Notes: generated by a model from the letters alone, not told the origin. 15,985 nucleotides of DNA from Neisseria shayeganii 871 (GCF_000226875.1 NZ_JH164926.1:543426-559410); one strand, 5' to 3'. Shown: positions 1-7,250, numbered from the stretch's first letter. Numbers and translations: made by a program.

Positions 1-42
1 GCATTTTCCATACAAGCCGTTCAGCATACCGAAACAAAACAA

Positions 43-100
43 AAGGCTACCTGAAAACAAGCTGCGCCGGTTTCTGCACAGCCCGTTTTCAGGTAGCCTT
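43..100 (-). terminator. DUS-hairpin terminator of mdh
   Basis: A perfect 16-base inverted repeat pairs 43-58 with 85-100 around a 26-base loop. Each arm contains a full Eikenella-type uptake sequence (44-55 on plus, 88-99 on minus). Read on the minus strand, the stem lies 20 bases beyond the mdh stop codon and runs into a T-rich stretch (TTTTGTTTTG, complement of 35-44), as expected of an intrinsic terminator. Paired uptake sequences doubling as terminators are well known in Neisseriaceae. Confidence 0.85.
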
Positions 101-120
101 CATTCAGTTTAATGCCGCGA

Positions 121-1098
121 TTACAGCAAATCTTTCACGCCGTCGCGCTCTTCTTCCAGCTCTTTCAGCGTCAGATTGATGCGCTCTTGGCTGAAGCCGT
201 CGATGTCCAAACCTTGAACGATTTGGTATTCGCCGTTTTCGCAAGTAACCGGAAAACCGAACATCACGCCTTCGGGAATGCCGTAAGAGCCGTCGGAGGG
301 CACGCCCATGGTCACCCATTTACCGTTACTGCCCAACCACCAGTCGCGGATGTGGTCGATGGCGGCGTTGGCGGCAGAAGCGGCGGAAGACAGGCCGCGC
401 GCTTCAATAATGGCGGCGCCGCGTTTGCCCACGGTGGGCAGGAACACATTGGCGTTCCATTCTTGGTCGTTAATCATGTCTTTCACGCTCTCGCCCTGGA
501 TGGTGGCGAAGCGGTAGTCGGCATACATGGTGGGCGAGTGGTTGCCCCACACGCACAGTTTTTCAATGTCGCCCACGGCTTTGCCGGTTTTCTCGGCAAT
601 CTGGCTGGCGGCACGGTTGTGGTCGAGACGCAGCATGGCGGTGAAGTTTTTCGCCGGCAGATCGGGCGCAGACTTCATGGCGATGTAGGCATTGGTATTG
701 GCCGGATTGCCCACCACCAATACTTTCACATTGCGGTCGGCCACTTTGTTCAGGGCAGCACCTTGTACGGTAAAGATTTGCGCATTGGCCTGCAGCAAAT
801 CGGCACGCTCCATGCCCGGTCCGCGCGGACGGGCACCCACCAAAATCGCCACTTGCGCATCTTTGAAAGCCACTTCGGGATCATCGGTGGCCACCATGCC
901 GGCCAACAACGGGAAGGCGCAGTCCTGCAATTCCATCATCACGCCTTTTACCGCGTTTTGCGCTTGCGGCAAGTCGAGCAGTTGCAAAATCACCGGCTGG
1001 TCTTTGCCCAGCATTTCGCCGCTGGCGATACGGAACAACAGGGCATAGCCGATTTGGCCGGCCGCGCCGGTAACGGCTACGCGAACAGGTGCTTTCAT
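121..1098 (-). CDS. mdh: Malate dehydrogenase (NAD-dependent)
   Basis: A 325-residue cytosolic enzyme that interconverts malate and oxaloacetate with NAD, the last step of the TCA cycle. The Rossmann motif GAAGQIGY is at residues 11-18. The mobile substrate loop GARPRGPGMER (88-98) carries the substrate-binding arginines R92 and R98. NPANTNA is at 131-137, and the Asp159/His187 proton relay sits in LDHNR and GNHS. Length and motifs fit the 325-330 residue MDH group common in Betaproteobacteria rather than the E. coli 312-residue type. The open frame extends upstream, but the ATG at 1096-1098 is chosen because AGGAG (complement of 1105-1109) lies 6 bases before it and the family alignment starts here. 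The gene is divergent from a GntR regulator and points away from the sdh operon; a DUS-hairpin terminator follows. Neisseria meningitidis is known for the membrane-bound Mqo instead (from memory). Confidence 0.96.
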   Translation of the reverse strand: MKAPVRVAVTGAAGQIGYALLFRIASGEMLGKDQPVILQLLDLPQAQNAVKGVMMELQDCAFPLLAGMVATDDPEVAFKDAQVAILVGARPRGPGMERADLLQANAQIFTVQGAALNKVADRNVKVLVVGNPANTNAYIAMKSAPDLPAKNFTAMLRLDHNRAASQIAEKTGKAVGDIEKLCVWGNHSPTMYADYRFATIQGESVKDMINDQEWNANVFLPTVGKRGAAIIEARGLSSAASAANAAIDHIRDWWLGSNGKWVTMGVPSDGSYGIPEGVMFGFPVTCENGEYQIVQGLDIDGFSQERINLTLKELEEERDGVKDLL

Positions 1099-1104
1099 GT
1101 TTTT

Positions 1105-1109
1105 CTCCT
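1105..1109 (-). promoter_or_regulatory. Shine-Dalgarno site of mdh
   Basis: AGGAG on the minus strand, 6 bases before the mdh ATG. It decides the start among several in-frame upstream candidates. Confidence 0.8.
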
Positions 1110-1232
1110 GAAGAAAATAAATAGAGTGAGCGCCGCCCGAAAACGGGAACACGGCCGGCCGACATACAGCTTGCCGCATCCGGCTGCCGGGCAGAGAACT
1201 GTCGGGCATCAGAACAATGCCGAGGACGGGGC

Positions 1233-1262
1233 ATCATACCAAATATTGCCCCATATTGCCCC
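1233..1262 (-). promoter_or_regulatory. Candidate mdh promoter with tandem 10-base repeat
   Basis: On the minus strand TGGTATGAT (complement of 1233-1241) matches an extended -10 element, TGnTATAAT, with one mismatch. Immediately upstream the 10-mer GGGGCAATAT is repeated twice in tandem (complement of 1253-1262 and 1243-1252). No good -35 hexamer is present at 17 bases, which fits an extended -10 promoter or one needing an activator. Transcription would start near 1226, giving a leader of about 130 bases. This is a prediction from sequence only. Confidence 0.4.
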
Positions 1263-1323
1263 GGAAACCGTGATTTTTGTGCAAACTGCCGCAGAACCTT
1301 TCCTACAAAGTAATCCGAACAGA

Positions 1324-1337
1324 TTGATAAGTATCAA
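1324..1337. promoter_or_regulatory. FNR/ANR-type box between mdh and the gntR gene
   Basis: TTGATAAGTATCAA is an exact match to the FNR/ANR consensus TTGAT-N4-ATCAA. It lies in the shared promoter region, about 104 bases upstream of the predicted mdh transcription start and 73 bases upstream of the regulator's ATG. FNR proteins are oxygen-sensing iron-sulfur regulators; Eikenella is a facultative anaerobe. Whether the site activates or represses, and which gene it serves, cannot be told from position alone. Confidence 0.6.
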
Positions 1338-1361
1338 AAAATTAAAAACCATATTTTTCCG

Positions 1362-1381
1362 CCAGTCTTATATAAGACTGG
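1362..1381. promoter_or_regulatory. Perfect 20-base palindrome, probable GntR operator
   Basis: The core CAGTCTTATATAAGACTG (1363-1380) is fully self-complementary, and one further pair (C1362/G1381) makes a 20-base perfect palindrome. GntR-family operators typically have the form GT-N(x)-AC, seen here as GTCTTATATAAGAC. It sits 28 bases upstream of the regulator's start codon, the usual place for an autoregulatory operator. The site also lies in the shared region with mdh. I see no second close copy in front of sdhC. Confidence 0.6.
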
Positions 1382-1409
1382 GTTTTACTTTACAAACGAA
1401 GCTTGTACA

Positions 1410-2141
1410 ATGCCGCGCATGCCGAAATCCCCAGCAGACACCTTGCCGCTTTACAAACAGGCGGAGCTTTACATCAGCGGACACATCCGCTCGGGCCGCT
1501 GGGAAACCGGCACCACCCTCCCCAGCGAGTGGGATTTGGCCGCAGAAATCGGCGTCAGCCAAGGCACGGTGCGCAAAGCCCTATCCAATATGACTGCACG
1601 CGGCGAATTGCAACGCCAACAGGGCGTGGGCACTTTTGTGACCGGCCTCAACCCCGAATGGGGCGCCTTCCCGCTGCACGACGAGCATACCCGCCGCCGC
1701 AATCTGTGGCCGAAACAGGAAATCCTCAGCATTGCCGCGGCCAATACGCCGCCTGCCGTCCGCCACAATCTGCAGCTGGGCGCGGGCGAACGCATTTGGT
1801 ATGTGCAGTCGCTGTGGCGCAACGGCCACCAAACCGTTGCTTACGACGAAGCTTGGCTGCCGCTGCCGCTTTTGCCCGACCTCAACCGCTTGCAGTTGGA
1901 AAGCCGGATGGGCATTTACCAATTATTGGCGGCCGAATACGGTTTTATGCTGGATCCCGCCCCCACCCTGCTCTTTTCAGGTAGCCTGGATGCGGAAACC
2001 GCCGCCAAATTGAAAAGTGCGCCCTATACGCCTGCCATCCGCTGCGAACGCATCAGCCACAGCGGCAAACGTATTTTGGAATGGCGCCGCCGTTTTATGC
2101 TGTTGGAACATACGGCACTGATTTTGCCTGCTTCCACCTAG
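1410..2141 (+). CDS. GntR-family (HutC subfamily) transcriptional regulator
   Basis: A 243-residue protein with an N-terminal winged helix-turn-helix (about residues 12-80; LPSEWDLAAEIGVSQGTVRKA at 38-57 and the wing GVGTFVTG at 72-79) and a C-terminal UTRA effector-binding domain (about 90-238). This is the HutC/FarR architecture. Its place between mdh and sdhCDABE suggests that it controls TCA-cycle genes in response to a small metabolite; the arrangement occurs in other Betaproteobacteria (from memory), but the ligand is unknown to me. The ATG at 1410 is used; ATG 1419 is also in frame. Neither has a strong ribosome site (only GAAG at 1398-1401). A TACAAT sequence (1406-1411) overlaps the first ATG, so a shorter, nearly leaderless form from 1419 is possible. 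A full uptake sequence lies inside the gene (1976-1987). Confidence 0.88.
   Translation: MPRMPKSPADTLPLYKQAELYISGHIRSGRWETGTTLPSEWDLAAEIGVSQGTVRKALSNMTARGELQRQQGVGTFVTGLNPEWGAFPLHDEHTRRRNLWPKQEILSIAAANTPPAVRHNLQLGAGERIWYVQSLWRNGHQTVAYDEAWLPLPLLPDLNRLQLESRMGIYQLLAAEYGFMLDPAPTLLFSGSLDAETAAKLKSAPYTPAIRCERISHSGKRILEWRRRFMLLEHTALILPAST
1976..1987 (-). repeat. DNA uptake sequence inside the gntR-type gene
   Basis: TTCAGGTAGCCT, the complement of AGGCTACCTGAA, a perfect copy. It encodes part of F189-S190-G191-S192-L193 in the UTRA domain of the regulator. It is a single, unpaired copy. Confidence 0.85.
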
Positions 2142-2150
2142 TTGTTATCG

Positions 2151-2176
2151 GCCTGCAAGGCAGCAGGCTACCTGAA
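2151..2176 (+). repeat. Small hairpin and single DNA uptake sequence after the gntR-type gene
   Basis: GCCTGC (2151-2156) pairs with GCAGGC (2163-2168) around a 6-base loop, 9 bases after the regulator's stop. The right arm runs into a perfect uptake sequence at 2165-2176. No T-run follows directly, so it would be at best a weak terminator. Unlike most intergenic copies in this window, this DUS has no inverted partner. Confidence 0.6.
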
Positions 2177-2232
2177 AGCACAGACGGATAACCTCTTTTA
2201 TCCTCTATCGCTTAACATTTAAAAAATAAATC

Positions 2233-2286
2233 TTATCGTTTGTTTGCGCGATCGATAAAAACTGTTCAATGCCGTATAAAACAGTT
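2233..2286 (+). promoter_or_regulatory. AT-rich region with inverted repeats, likely sdhC promoter region
   Basis: The 246-base gap between the regulator and sdhC (2142-2387) holds two short inverted repeats: TTATCG (2233-2238) with CGATAA (2253-2258), and AACTGTT (2260-2266) with AACAGTT (2280-2286). TATAAA at 2275-2280 could be a -10 box, but no good -35 lies at the right distance. This is the most AT-rich part of the gap and the natural place for the main sdh promoter and a regulator site. The assignment is an inference. Confidence 0.35.
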
Positions 2287-2309
2287 AAAGTACGGCCTTG
2301 GATGATGTC

Positions 2310-2362
2310 CGGCCTGCGGGCCGCCTATTTTGGTTTTGGGTGCCGGTTTTGCCGGTTTTTTT
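2310..2362 (+). other. sdhC leader with hairpins and T7 run (possible attenuator)
   Basis: Two structures precede sdhC: CGGCC-TGCG-GGCCG (2310-2323) followed by a T-rich stretch, and CCGG-TTTTG-CCGG (2343-2355) followed by seven T (2356-2362). The second arises from a tandem GCCGGTTTT repeat (2342-2350 and 2351-2359). Both stems are short. A 23-codon open frame (ATG 2302, stop TAA 2371-2373) with six phenylalanine codons spans them, but it lacks a clear ribosome site. Attenuation of sdh is conjecture. Confidence 0.25.
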
Positions 2363-2387
2363 CGATGTTTTAAAGGATTATGTTGTC

Positions 2388-2762
2388 ATGCAGACAAACA
2401 GACCTGTGTTCTTGGATCTGCCCAGTATCCGCCTGCCGATACCCGGGATAGTGTCTATTTTGCACCGCATCAGCGGCGTGCTGCTTTTTGTCAGCCTGCC
2501 GCTATTATTGTGGCTATTCGCCGGCACGTTGGGCAATGCCGAAGCTTATGAAACCTACCGTGCCTTCGTCGGCCACCCGCTGGTGAAACTCGGCCTGATC
2601 GTTTTGCTGTGGGCCTATCTGCACCACGCCTTGGCCGGCATCCGCTTCCTGCTGCTGGACGCCCATAAAGGTTTGGCGCTGCAAACCGCCCGCCTGACCG
2701 CCAAACTGGTGTTTGTCACCGCCTTGGTATTGACTGTGATTTTGGGGGTGGTGTTATGGTAA
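2388..2762 (+). CDS. sdhC: Succinate dehydrogenase cytochrome b556 subunit (SdhC)
   Basis: A 124-residue inner-membrane anchor of complex II that helps bind haem b and ubiquinone. HRISG at 26-30 is the family quinone-site motif. His80 in HHALAGIRFLLLD (79-91) aligns with the E. coli haem ligand His84. Three membrane helices are visible at about 31-47, 65-90 and 105-123. The frame is open upstream to a TTG at 2298, but ATG 2388 is chosen because AAAGGA (2372-2377) precedes it by 10 bases and MQTNRPVFLDL matches the family N-terminus. This is the first gene of sdhCDABE. Its stop overlaps the sdhD start by 7 bases, suggesting translational coupling. In meningococcus the sdh mRNA is a target of the iron-responsive sRNA NrrF; no NrrF gene is recognisable here. 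Confidence 0.95.
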   Translation: MQTNRPVFLDLPSIRLPIPGIVSILHRISGVLLFVSLPLLLWLFAGTLGNAEAYETYRAFVGHPLVKLGLIVLLWAYLHHALAGIRFLLLDAHKGLALQTARLTAKLVFVTALVLTVILGVVLW

Positions 2763-3112
2763 ACCGTAAACTGGCCGGCGCCCATTACGGCCTGCGCGAC
2801 TGGGCCATGCAGCGCATTACCGCTGTGCTCATGCTGATTTATACCGTTGCCTTCGTGGTGTTCCTGCTTTGCCTGCCCAAAGGGGAAAGCGGCCATCTCG
2901 CCTGGCAGGCGTTCTTTGCCCAAACTTGGGTGAAAATTTTCACCCAAACCACGCTGATTGCCTTGCTCCTGCATGCCTGGGTGGGCATCCGCGATTTGTG
3001 GATGGACTACATCAAACCGTTCGGTCTGCGTCTGTTTCTTCATGTGGCCACCATCGTGTGGCTGGTTGTGGCCTTGATTTATTCTGTTAAAGTGATTTGG
3101 GGGTTGGTATGA
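2756..3112 (+). CDS. sdhD: Succinate dehydrogenase membrane anchor subunit (SdhD)
   Basis: A 118-residue second membrane anchor of complex II. Three membrane helices are visible at about 20-40, 60-80 and 93-116. His73 in LLHAWVGIRD aligns with the SdhD haem-side histidine of E. coli (His71), and Tyr85 in MDYIKP with the quinone-binding Tyr83. The start ATG lies within the last codons of sdhC (7-base overlap). The stop TGA overlaps the sdhA ATG in an ATGA junction (3109-3112), so the two genes are probably translated together. Length and C-terminus match the family well. Confidence 0.94.
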   Translation: MVNRKLAGAHYGLRDWAMQRITAVLMLIYTVAFVVFLLCLPKGESGHLAWQAFFAQTWVKIFTQTTLIALLLHAWVGIRDLWMDYIKPFGLRLFLHVATIVWLVVALIYSVKVIWGLV

Positions 3113-4872
3113 GTTTTCCTGTTCGCAAGTTTGACGCCGTAATCGTAGGCGGCGGCGGGGCAGGTCTGCGTGCCGCCCTGCAGGCCTCTAAAGCTGGTTT
3201 GAATACCGCCGTTTTGTCTAAAGTATTTCCCACCCGCTCGCACACCGTTGCGGCCCAAGGCGGCATCTCCGCCTCTTTGGGCAATGTGCAGGAAGACCGT
3301 TGGGACTGGCACATGTACGACACCGTCAAAGGCTCCGATTGGCTGGGCGACCAAGACGCCATCGAATTCATGTGCCGCCGCGCACCGGAAGCCGTGATTG
3401 AACTGGAGCACATGGGCATGCCTTTCGACCGCGTAGAAAGCGGCAAAATCTACCAACGTCCGTTCGGCGGCCACACCGCCGAACACGGCAAACGCGCGGT
3501 GGAACGCGCTTGCGCGGTGGCCGACCGTACCGGCCACGCCATGCTGCATACGCTCTATCAACAAAACGTGCGCGCCAACACCCAATTCTTTGTGGAGTGG
3601 ACCGCACTCGACCTGATCCGTGACGAGCAAGGCGACGTCGTCGGCGTTACCGCCATGGAAATGGAAACCGGCGATGTTTACATCTTCCACGCCAAAGCCG
3701 TTTTATTCGCCACCGGTGGTGCCGGCCGTATTTATGCATCCTCTACCAATGCTTTCATGAACACCGGTGACGGTTTGGGCATTTGCGCCCGGGCCGGCAT
3801 TCCCTTGGAAGACATGGAATTTTGGCAATTCCATCCCACCGGCGTGGCCGGCGCCGGCGTCTTGATTACCGAAGGCGTGCGCGGCGAAGGCGGCATTCTG
3901 CTCAACGCCAACGGCGAGCGCTTTATGGAGCGTTACGCCCCGACAGTAAAAGACTTGGCCTCGCGCGACGTGGTGTCGCGCGCCATGGCGATGGAAATTT
4001 ACGAAGGCCGCGGCTGTGGTCCGAAAAAAGACCACGTTCTGCTGAAAATCGACCACATCGGCGCCGAGAAAATCATGGAAAAACTGCCGGGCATCCGCGA
4101 GATTTCCATCCAGTTTGCCGGCATCGATCCGATTAAAGACCCGATTCCGGTGGTGCCCACCACCCACTACATGATGGGCGGCATTCCCACCAACTACTTA
4201 GGCGAAGTGGTAGTGCCCCAAGGCGACAACCCCGAAGTGGTGGTAAATGGCCTGTACGCCGCCGGCGAATGCGCCTGCGCCTCCGTACACGGCGCCAACC
4301 GCTTGGGCACCAACTCTTTGCTCGACTTGGTCGTATTCGGCAAATCGGCCGGCGACAGCATGGTGGCATACGTTCGCAGCCAAGAAAACTGGAAAGACCT
4401 GCCCGCCAACGCAGGCGAACTGACCCGTCAACGCCTGGATCGCCTGAACAACCAAAGCGGCGGCGAGAACGTCGATGCCCTGCGCAATGAGTTGCAGCGC
4501 ACCGTACAGCTGCATGCCGGCGTATTCCGTACCGATGCCATCTTGAAAGAGGGCGTAGAAAAAGTGTTGGCTTTGGCCGAGCGTGCCAAGCGCACCGAAA
4601 TTCAAGACAAGAGCCAAGTTTGGAACACCGCCCGCATCGAAGCGCTGGAGCTGGACAACCTGATGGAAGTGGCCAAAGCCACCCTGATTTCCGCCGAAGC
4701 CCGCAAAGAATCGCGCGGCGCCCATGCTTCCGACGACCATCCCGAACGCGACGACGACAACTGGATGAAACACACCCTGTTCCATCCCGAAAACAACAGC
4801 CTATCCTATAAACCGGTTCACACCAAACCGCTCACCGTAGAGTACATCGAGCCGGCCAAACGGGTTTATTAA
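3109..4872 (+). CDS. sdhA: Succinate dehydrogenase flavoprotein subunit (SdhA)
   Basis: A 587-residue catalytic subunit (E. coli: 588) that oxidises succinate to fumarate and passes electrons to SdhB. The FAD dinucleotide motif GGGGAG is at 14-19. His45 in SHTVAAQGG is the covalent FAD attachment residue. The substrate site is complete: His242 (FHPTG), Arg286 (SRDVVSR), His353 (TTHYMMGG) and Arg398 (GANRLG). The C-terminus ends in the usual ...EYIEPAKRVY. The start ATG overlaps the sdhD stop (ATGA); a start at 3097 in the same frame would lie inside sdhD and is less likely. Insertion of FAD is helped by SdhE, encoded two genes downstream. The gap to sdhB is 21 bases. Confidence 0.98.
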   Translation: MSFPVRKFDAVIVGGGGAGLRAALQASKAGLNTAVLSKVFPTRSHTVAAQGGISASLGNVQEDRWDWHMYDTVKGSDWLGDQDAIEFMCRRAPEAVIELEHMGMPFDRVESGKIYQRPFGGHTAEHGKRAVERACAVADRTGHAMLHTLYQQNVRANTQFFVEWTALDLIRDEQGDVVGVTAMEMETGDVYIFHAKAVLFATGGAGRIYASSTNAFMNTGDGLGICARAGIPLEDMEFWQFHPTGVAGAGVLITEGVRGEGGILLNANGERFMERYAPTVKDLASRDVVSRAMAMEIYEGRGCGPKKDHVLLKIDHIGAEKIMEKLPGIREISIQFAGIDPIKDPIPVVPTTHYMMGGIPTNYLGEVVVPQGDNPEVVVNGLYAAGECACASVHGANRLGTNSLLDLVVFGKSAGDSMVAYVRSQENWKDLPANAGELTRQRLDRLNNQSGGENVDALRNELQRTVQLHAGVFRTDAILKEGVEKVLALAERAKRTEIQDKSQVWNTARIEALELDNLMEVAKATLISAEARKESRGAHASDDHPERDDDNWMKHTLFHPENNSLSYKPVHTKPLTVEYIEPAKRVY

Positions 4873-4893
4873 GGCGCAAAGGAACACAACACC

Positions 4894-5598
4894 ATGGAAA
4901 AAGTACGTTTCAAAGTGTACCGCTACAATCCCGATGTGGATGCCAAGCCGTACATGAAAGACTATGAACTGGAAATCGAGCCTACCGACGTCAAACTGTT
5001 GGACGCCATCGTCAAACTCAAAGCGCAAGACGACAGTTTGTCGTTCCGCCGCTCCTGCCGCGAAGGCATCTGCGGCTCCGACGGCATGAACATCAACGGT
5101 AAAAACGGCTTGGCCTGCCTGACCGACATCCGCAGCCTCAAGCAGCCCATCGTGCTGCGCCCCCTGCCCGGCCTGCCGGTCATCCGCGACCTGATCGTGG
5201 ACATGACCCAGTTCTTCAAACAATACCACTCCATCAAACCGTATGTGGTGAACGACACCCCCGCACCCGAGCGCGAACGCCTGCAAACCCAGGAAGAGCG
5301 CAAAGAGCTGGACGGTTTGTACGAGTGTATTTTGTGCGCCTGCTGCTCGACGGCCTGCCCCTCATTCTGGTGGAACCCCGATAAATTCGTCGGTCCCTCC
5401 GGCCTGTTGAACGCTTACCGCTTCATTGCCGACAGCCGCGACACCATCACCAACGAGCGTTTGGACAACTTGAACGACCCCTACCGTCTGTTCCGCTGCC
5501 ACACCATCATGAACTGCGTGGACGTGTGCCCCAAACACCTCAACCCCACCCGCGCAATTGGCAAGATCAAAGAAATCATGCTAAAACGTGCCGTATGA
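4894..5598 (+). CDS. sdhB: Succinate dehydrogenase iron-sulfur subunit (SdhB)
   Basis: A 234-residue electron-transfer subunit linking the SdhA flavin to quinone in the membrane. The [2Fe-2S] ligands are C55, C60, D63 and C75, with aspartate at the third position as in E. coli. The [4Fe-4S] cluster is bound by C145, C148, C151 and C212, and the [3Fe-4S] cluster by C155, C202 and C208; all are present at the expected spacing. AAAGGA (4878-4883) lies 10 bases before the ATG. The stop TGA overlaps the sdhE start (ATGA, 5595-5598). Confidence 0.98.
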   Translation: MEKVRFKVYRYNPDVDAKPYMKDYELEIEPTDVKLLDAIVKLKAQDDSLSFRRSCREGICGSDGMNINGKNGLACLTDIRSLKQPIVLRPLPGLPVIRDLIVDMTQFFKQYHSIKPYVVNDTPAPERERLQTQEERKELDGLYECILCACCSTACPSFWWNPDKFVGPSGLLNAYRFIADSRDTITNERLDNLNDPYRLFRCHTIMNCVDVCPKHLNPTRAIGKIKEIMLKRAV

Positions 5599-5843
5599 GT
5601 GCTTTTGACGACACCGCCAAACGCCGTATCCGTTTTCTGACCCGCCGCGGGCTGCTGGAGCTGGATATTGTGCTCGGGCGGTTCATGGCCACAGAATTTG
5701 CACACTTGAGCGACGCGGAGCTGGCCGTTTTTGTCGATATTTTAGATCTGCCCGACCAAGTGTTTCTCGCCTTGGTCAACGGCAAAGAGCAGCCCGACAA
5801 CCCGGCTTTTCTGCCGCTGCTGGAAAAAATCCGCCAAGCCTAA
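5595..5843 (+). CDS. sdhE: FAD assembly factor SdhE
   Basis: An 82-residue cytosolic protein that promotes covalent attachment of FAD to SdhA (YgfY/SDH5 family). The hallmark RGxxE motif is R18-G19-L20-L21-E22, within the family-typical segment RRIRFLTRRGLLELD. Length is normal (E. coli about 88). The ATG overlaps the sdhB stop by four bases, so it is coupled to sdhB as last gene of the sdh set. A longer in-frame reading that starts inside sdhB (5526) is rejected for lack of family similarity. The 108 bases after it hold a small hairpin and a DUS variant before gltA. Confidence 0.95.
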   Translation: MSAFDDTAKRRIRFLTRRGLLELDIVLGRFMATEFAHLSDAELAVFVDILDLPDQVFLALVNGKEQPDNPAFLPLLEKIRQA

Positions 5844-5857
5844 AGCCGAAGCGGCTG

Positions 5858-5912
5858 AGCCTGTCAACAGGCTTCCACGGCTCCCGTTTCCACGCTGCCT
5901 TTCAGGTAGCCC
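5858..5912 (+). repeat. Hairpin and DUS variant between sdhE and gltA
   Basis: AGCCTG-TCAA-CAGGCT (5858-5873) forms a 6-base stem with a 4-base loop soon after the sdhE stop. No T-run follows, so read-through into gltA is likely. At 5901-5912 TTCAGGTAGCCC is an uptake sequence differing from the perfect word only at the outermost base (GGGCTACCTGAA on minus). It has no inverted partner. Confidence 0.5.
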
Positions 5913-5951
5913 AAAACCAACCCATCAAGCATAAATAAGGAGTAACCAGAG

Positions 5952-7235
5952 ATGTCGAATCACATTACCTTGCAAGCCGAGGGCAAAGAAACACTGGAAC
6001 TGCCCGTACTGGAAGGTACGCTGGGACCCGACGTCGTAGACATCCGCACCTTTACCAAAGGCACCGGCATGTTTACCTTCGACCCCGGCTTCGTGTCCAC
6101 CGCCAGCTGCGAATCGAAAATTACCTTTATTGATGGTGACAAAGGCCAGCTTTACTACCGCGGCTACCCCATCGAACAGCTGGCCGAACACAGCGACTAT
6201 CTGGAAACCTGCTATCTGCTGCTCAACGGCGAACTGCCCAACGCCCAGCAAAAAGCCGAATTCGAACACACCGTTTCCAAACACACCATGGTTCACGAAC
6301 AGCTGACCTGGTTCTTCCGCGGCTTCCGCCGCGACGCCCACCCGATGGCCATGATGGTCGGCGTGGTGGGCGCGCTGGCCGCGTTCTACCAAGACAGCCT
6401 GGACATCAACGATCCCAACCACCGCCGCATCGCCGAATACCGTCTGATCTCCAAGATTCCGACCATCGCGGCCATGTGCTACCGTTACTCCAACGGCCTG
6501 CCCTTCAACTTCCCGCGCAACGATCTTTCCTACACCGCCAACTTCATGCACATGATGTTCGCCACCCCGTGCGAAGATTACGAGCCGAACCCGGTGCTGG
6601 TACGCGCCTTGGACCGCATCTTCATCCTGCACGCCGACCACGAACAAAACGCCTCCACCTCCACCGTGCGTCTGGCCGGCTCTTCCGGCGCCAACCCCTT
6701 CGCCTGTATCGCCGCCGGCATCGCCTGCCTGTGGGGCCCGGCCCACGGCGGCGCCAATGAAGCCGTACTGAAAATGCTCGACGAAATCGGCGACGTTTCC
6801 CGCGTAGCCGAATTCATGGAAGGCGTGAAAGAACGCAAATACCGCCTGATGGGCTTCGGCCACCGCGTGTACAAAAACATGGACCCGCGCGCCGCCATCA
6901 TGAAACAAACCTGCGACGAAGTGCTGGGCGAACTCGGCCTGCAAGACAGCCCGAAATTTAAACTGGCCATGGAGCTGGAAAAAATCGCCCTCAATGACCC
7001 CTATTTCGTAGAGCGCAAGCTGTACCCCAATGTAGATTTCTACTCCGGCATCGTCCTCTCCGCCTTGGGCATTCCGGTCTCCATGTTTACCGTTATCTTC
7101 GCCTTGGCGCGCACCGTGGGCTGGATCTCCCACTGGCACGAAATGATTGCCGACCCGAACCAAAAAATCGGCCGTCCGCGTCAACTCTACACCGGCGCCA
7201 CCCGCCGCGATTACGTTCCGGTAGACAAACGTTAA
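5952..7235 (+). CDS. gltA: Citrate synthase (type II)
   Basis: A 427-residue enzyme, the same length as E. coli GltA, that condenses acetyl-CoA and oxaloacetate to citrate, the entry step of the TCA cycle. Catalytic residues are His265 (GPAHGG), His304 (GFGHRVYKNMDPR) and Asp362 (VDFYSG). LHADHEQNAST (226-236) carries further active-site histidines, and RPRQLYTG near the C-terminus is conserved. The length and N-terminal domain fit the hexameric, NADH-inhibited Gram-negative type. AAGGAG (5937-5942) lies 9 bases before the ATG. It is followed by a 15-base DUS hairpin, which lacks a T-run and may only partly separate it from sucA. Confidence 0.98.
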   Translation: MSNHITLQAEGKETLELPVLEGTLGPDVVDIRTFTKGTGMFTFDPGFVSTASCESKITFIDGDKGQLYYRGYPIEQLAEHSDYLETCYLLLNGELPNAQQKAEFEHTVSKHTMVHEQLTWFFRGFRRDAHPMAMMVGVVGALAAFYQDSLDINDPNHRRIAEYRLISKIPTIAAMCYRYSNGLPFNFPRNDLSYTANFMHMMFATPCEDYEPNPVLVRALDRIFILHADHEQNASTSTVRLAGSSGANPFACIAAGIACLWGPAHGGANEAVLKMLDEIGDVSRVAEFMEGVKERKYRLMGFGHRVYKNMDPRAAIMKQTCDEVLGELGLQDSPKFKLAMELEKIALNDPYFVERKLYPNVDFYSGIVLSALGIPVSMFTVIFALARTVGWISHWHEMIADPNQKIGRPRQLYTGATRRDYVPVDKR

Positions 7236-7250
7236 ACACGCCGTCAGGCG

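Noticed and set aside
1406..1411. TACAAT overlapping the gntR-type start codon as its main promoter
   Set aside because: Use of it would start transcription after ATG 1410 and force a leaderless start at 1419; the -35 is poor, so it is noted only as an alternative.
112..1593. Long plus-strand open frame (493 codons) opposite mdh
   Set aside because: It is antisense to a clear mdh gene with all catalytic motifs; its product is low in complexity and resembles no family, a usual shadow in GC-rich DNA.
2298..2387. N-terminal extension of SdhC from a TTG start
   Set aside because: The extension is not typical of SdhC, and a ribosome site lies before ATG 2388, where the family N-terminus begins.
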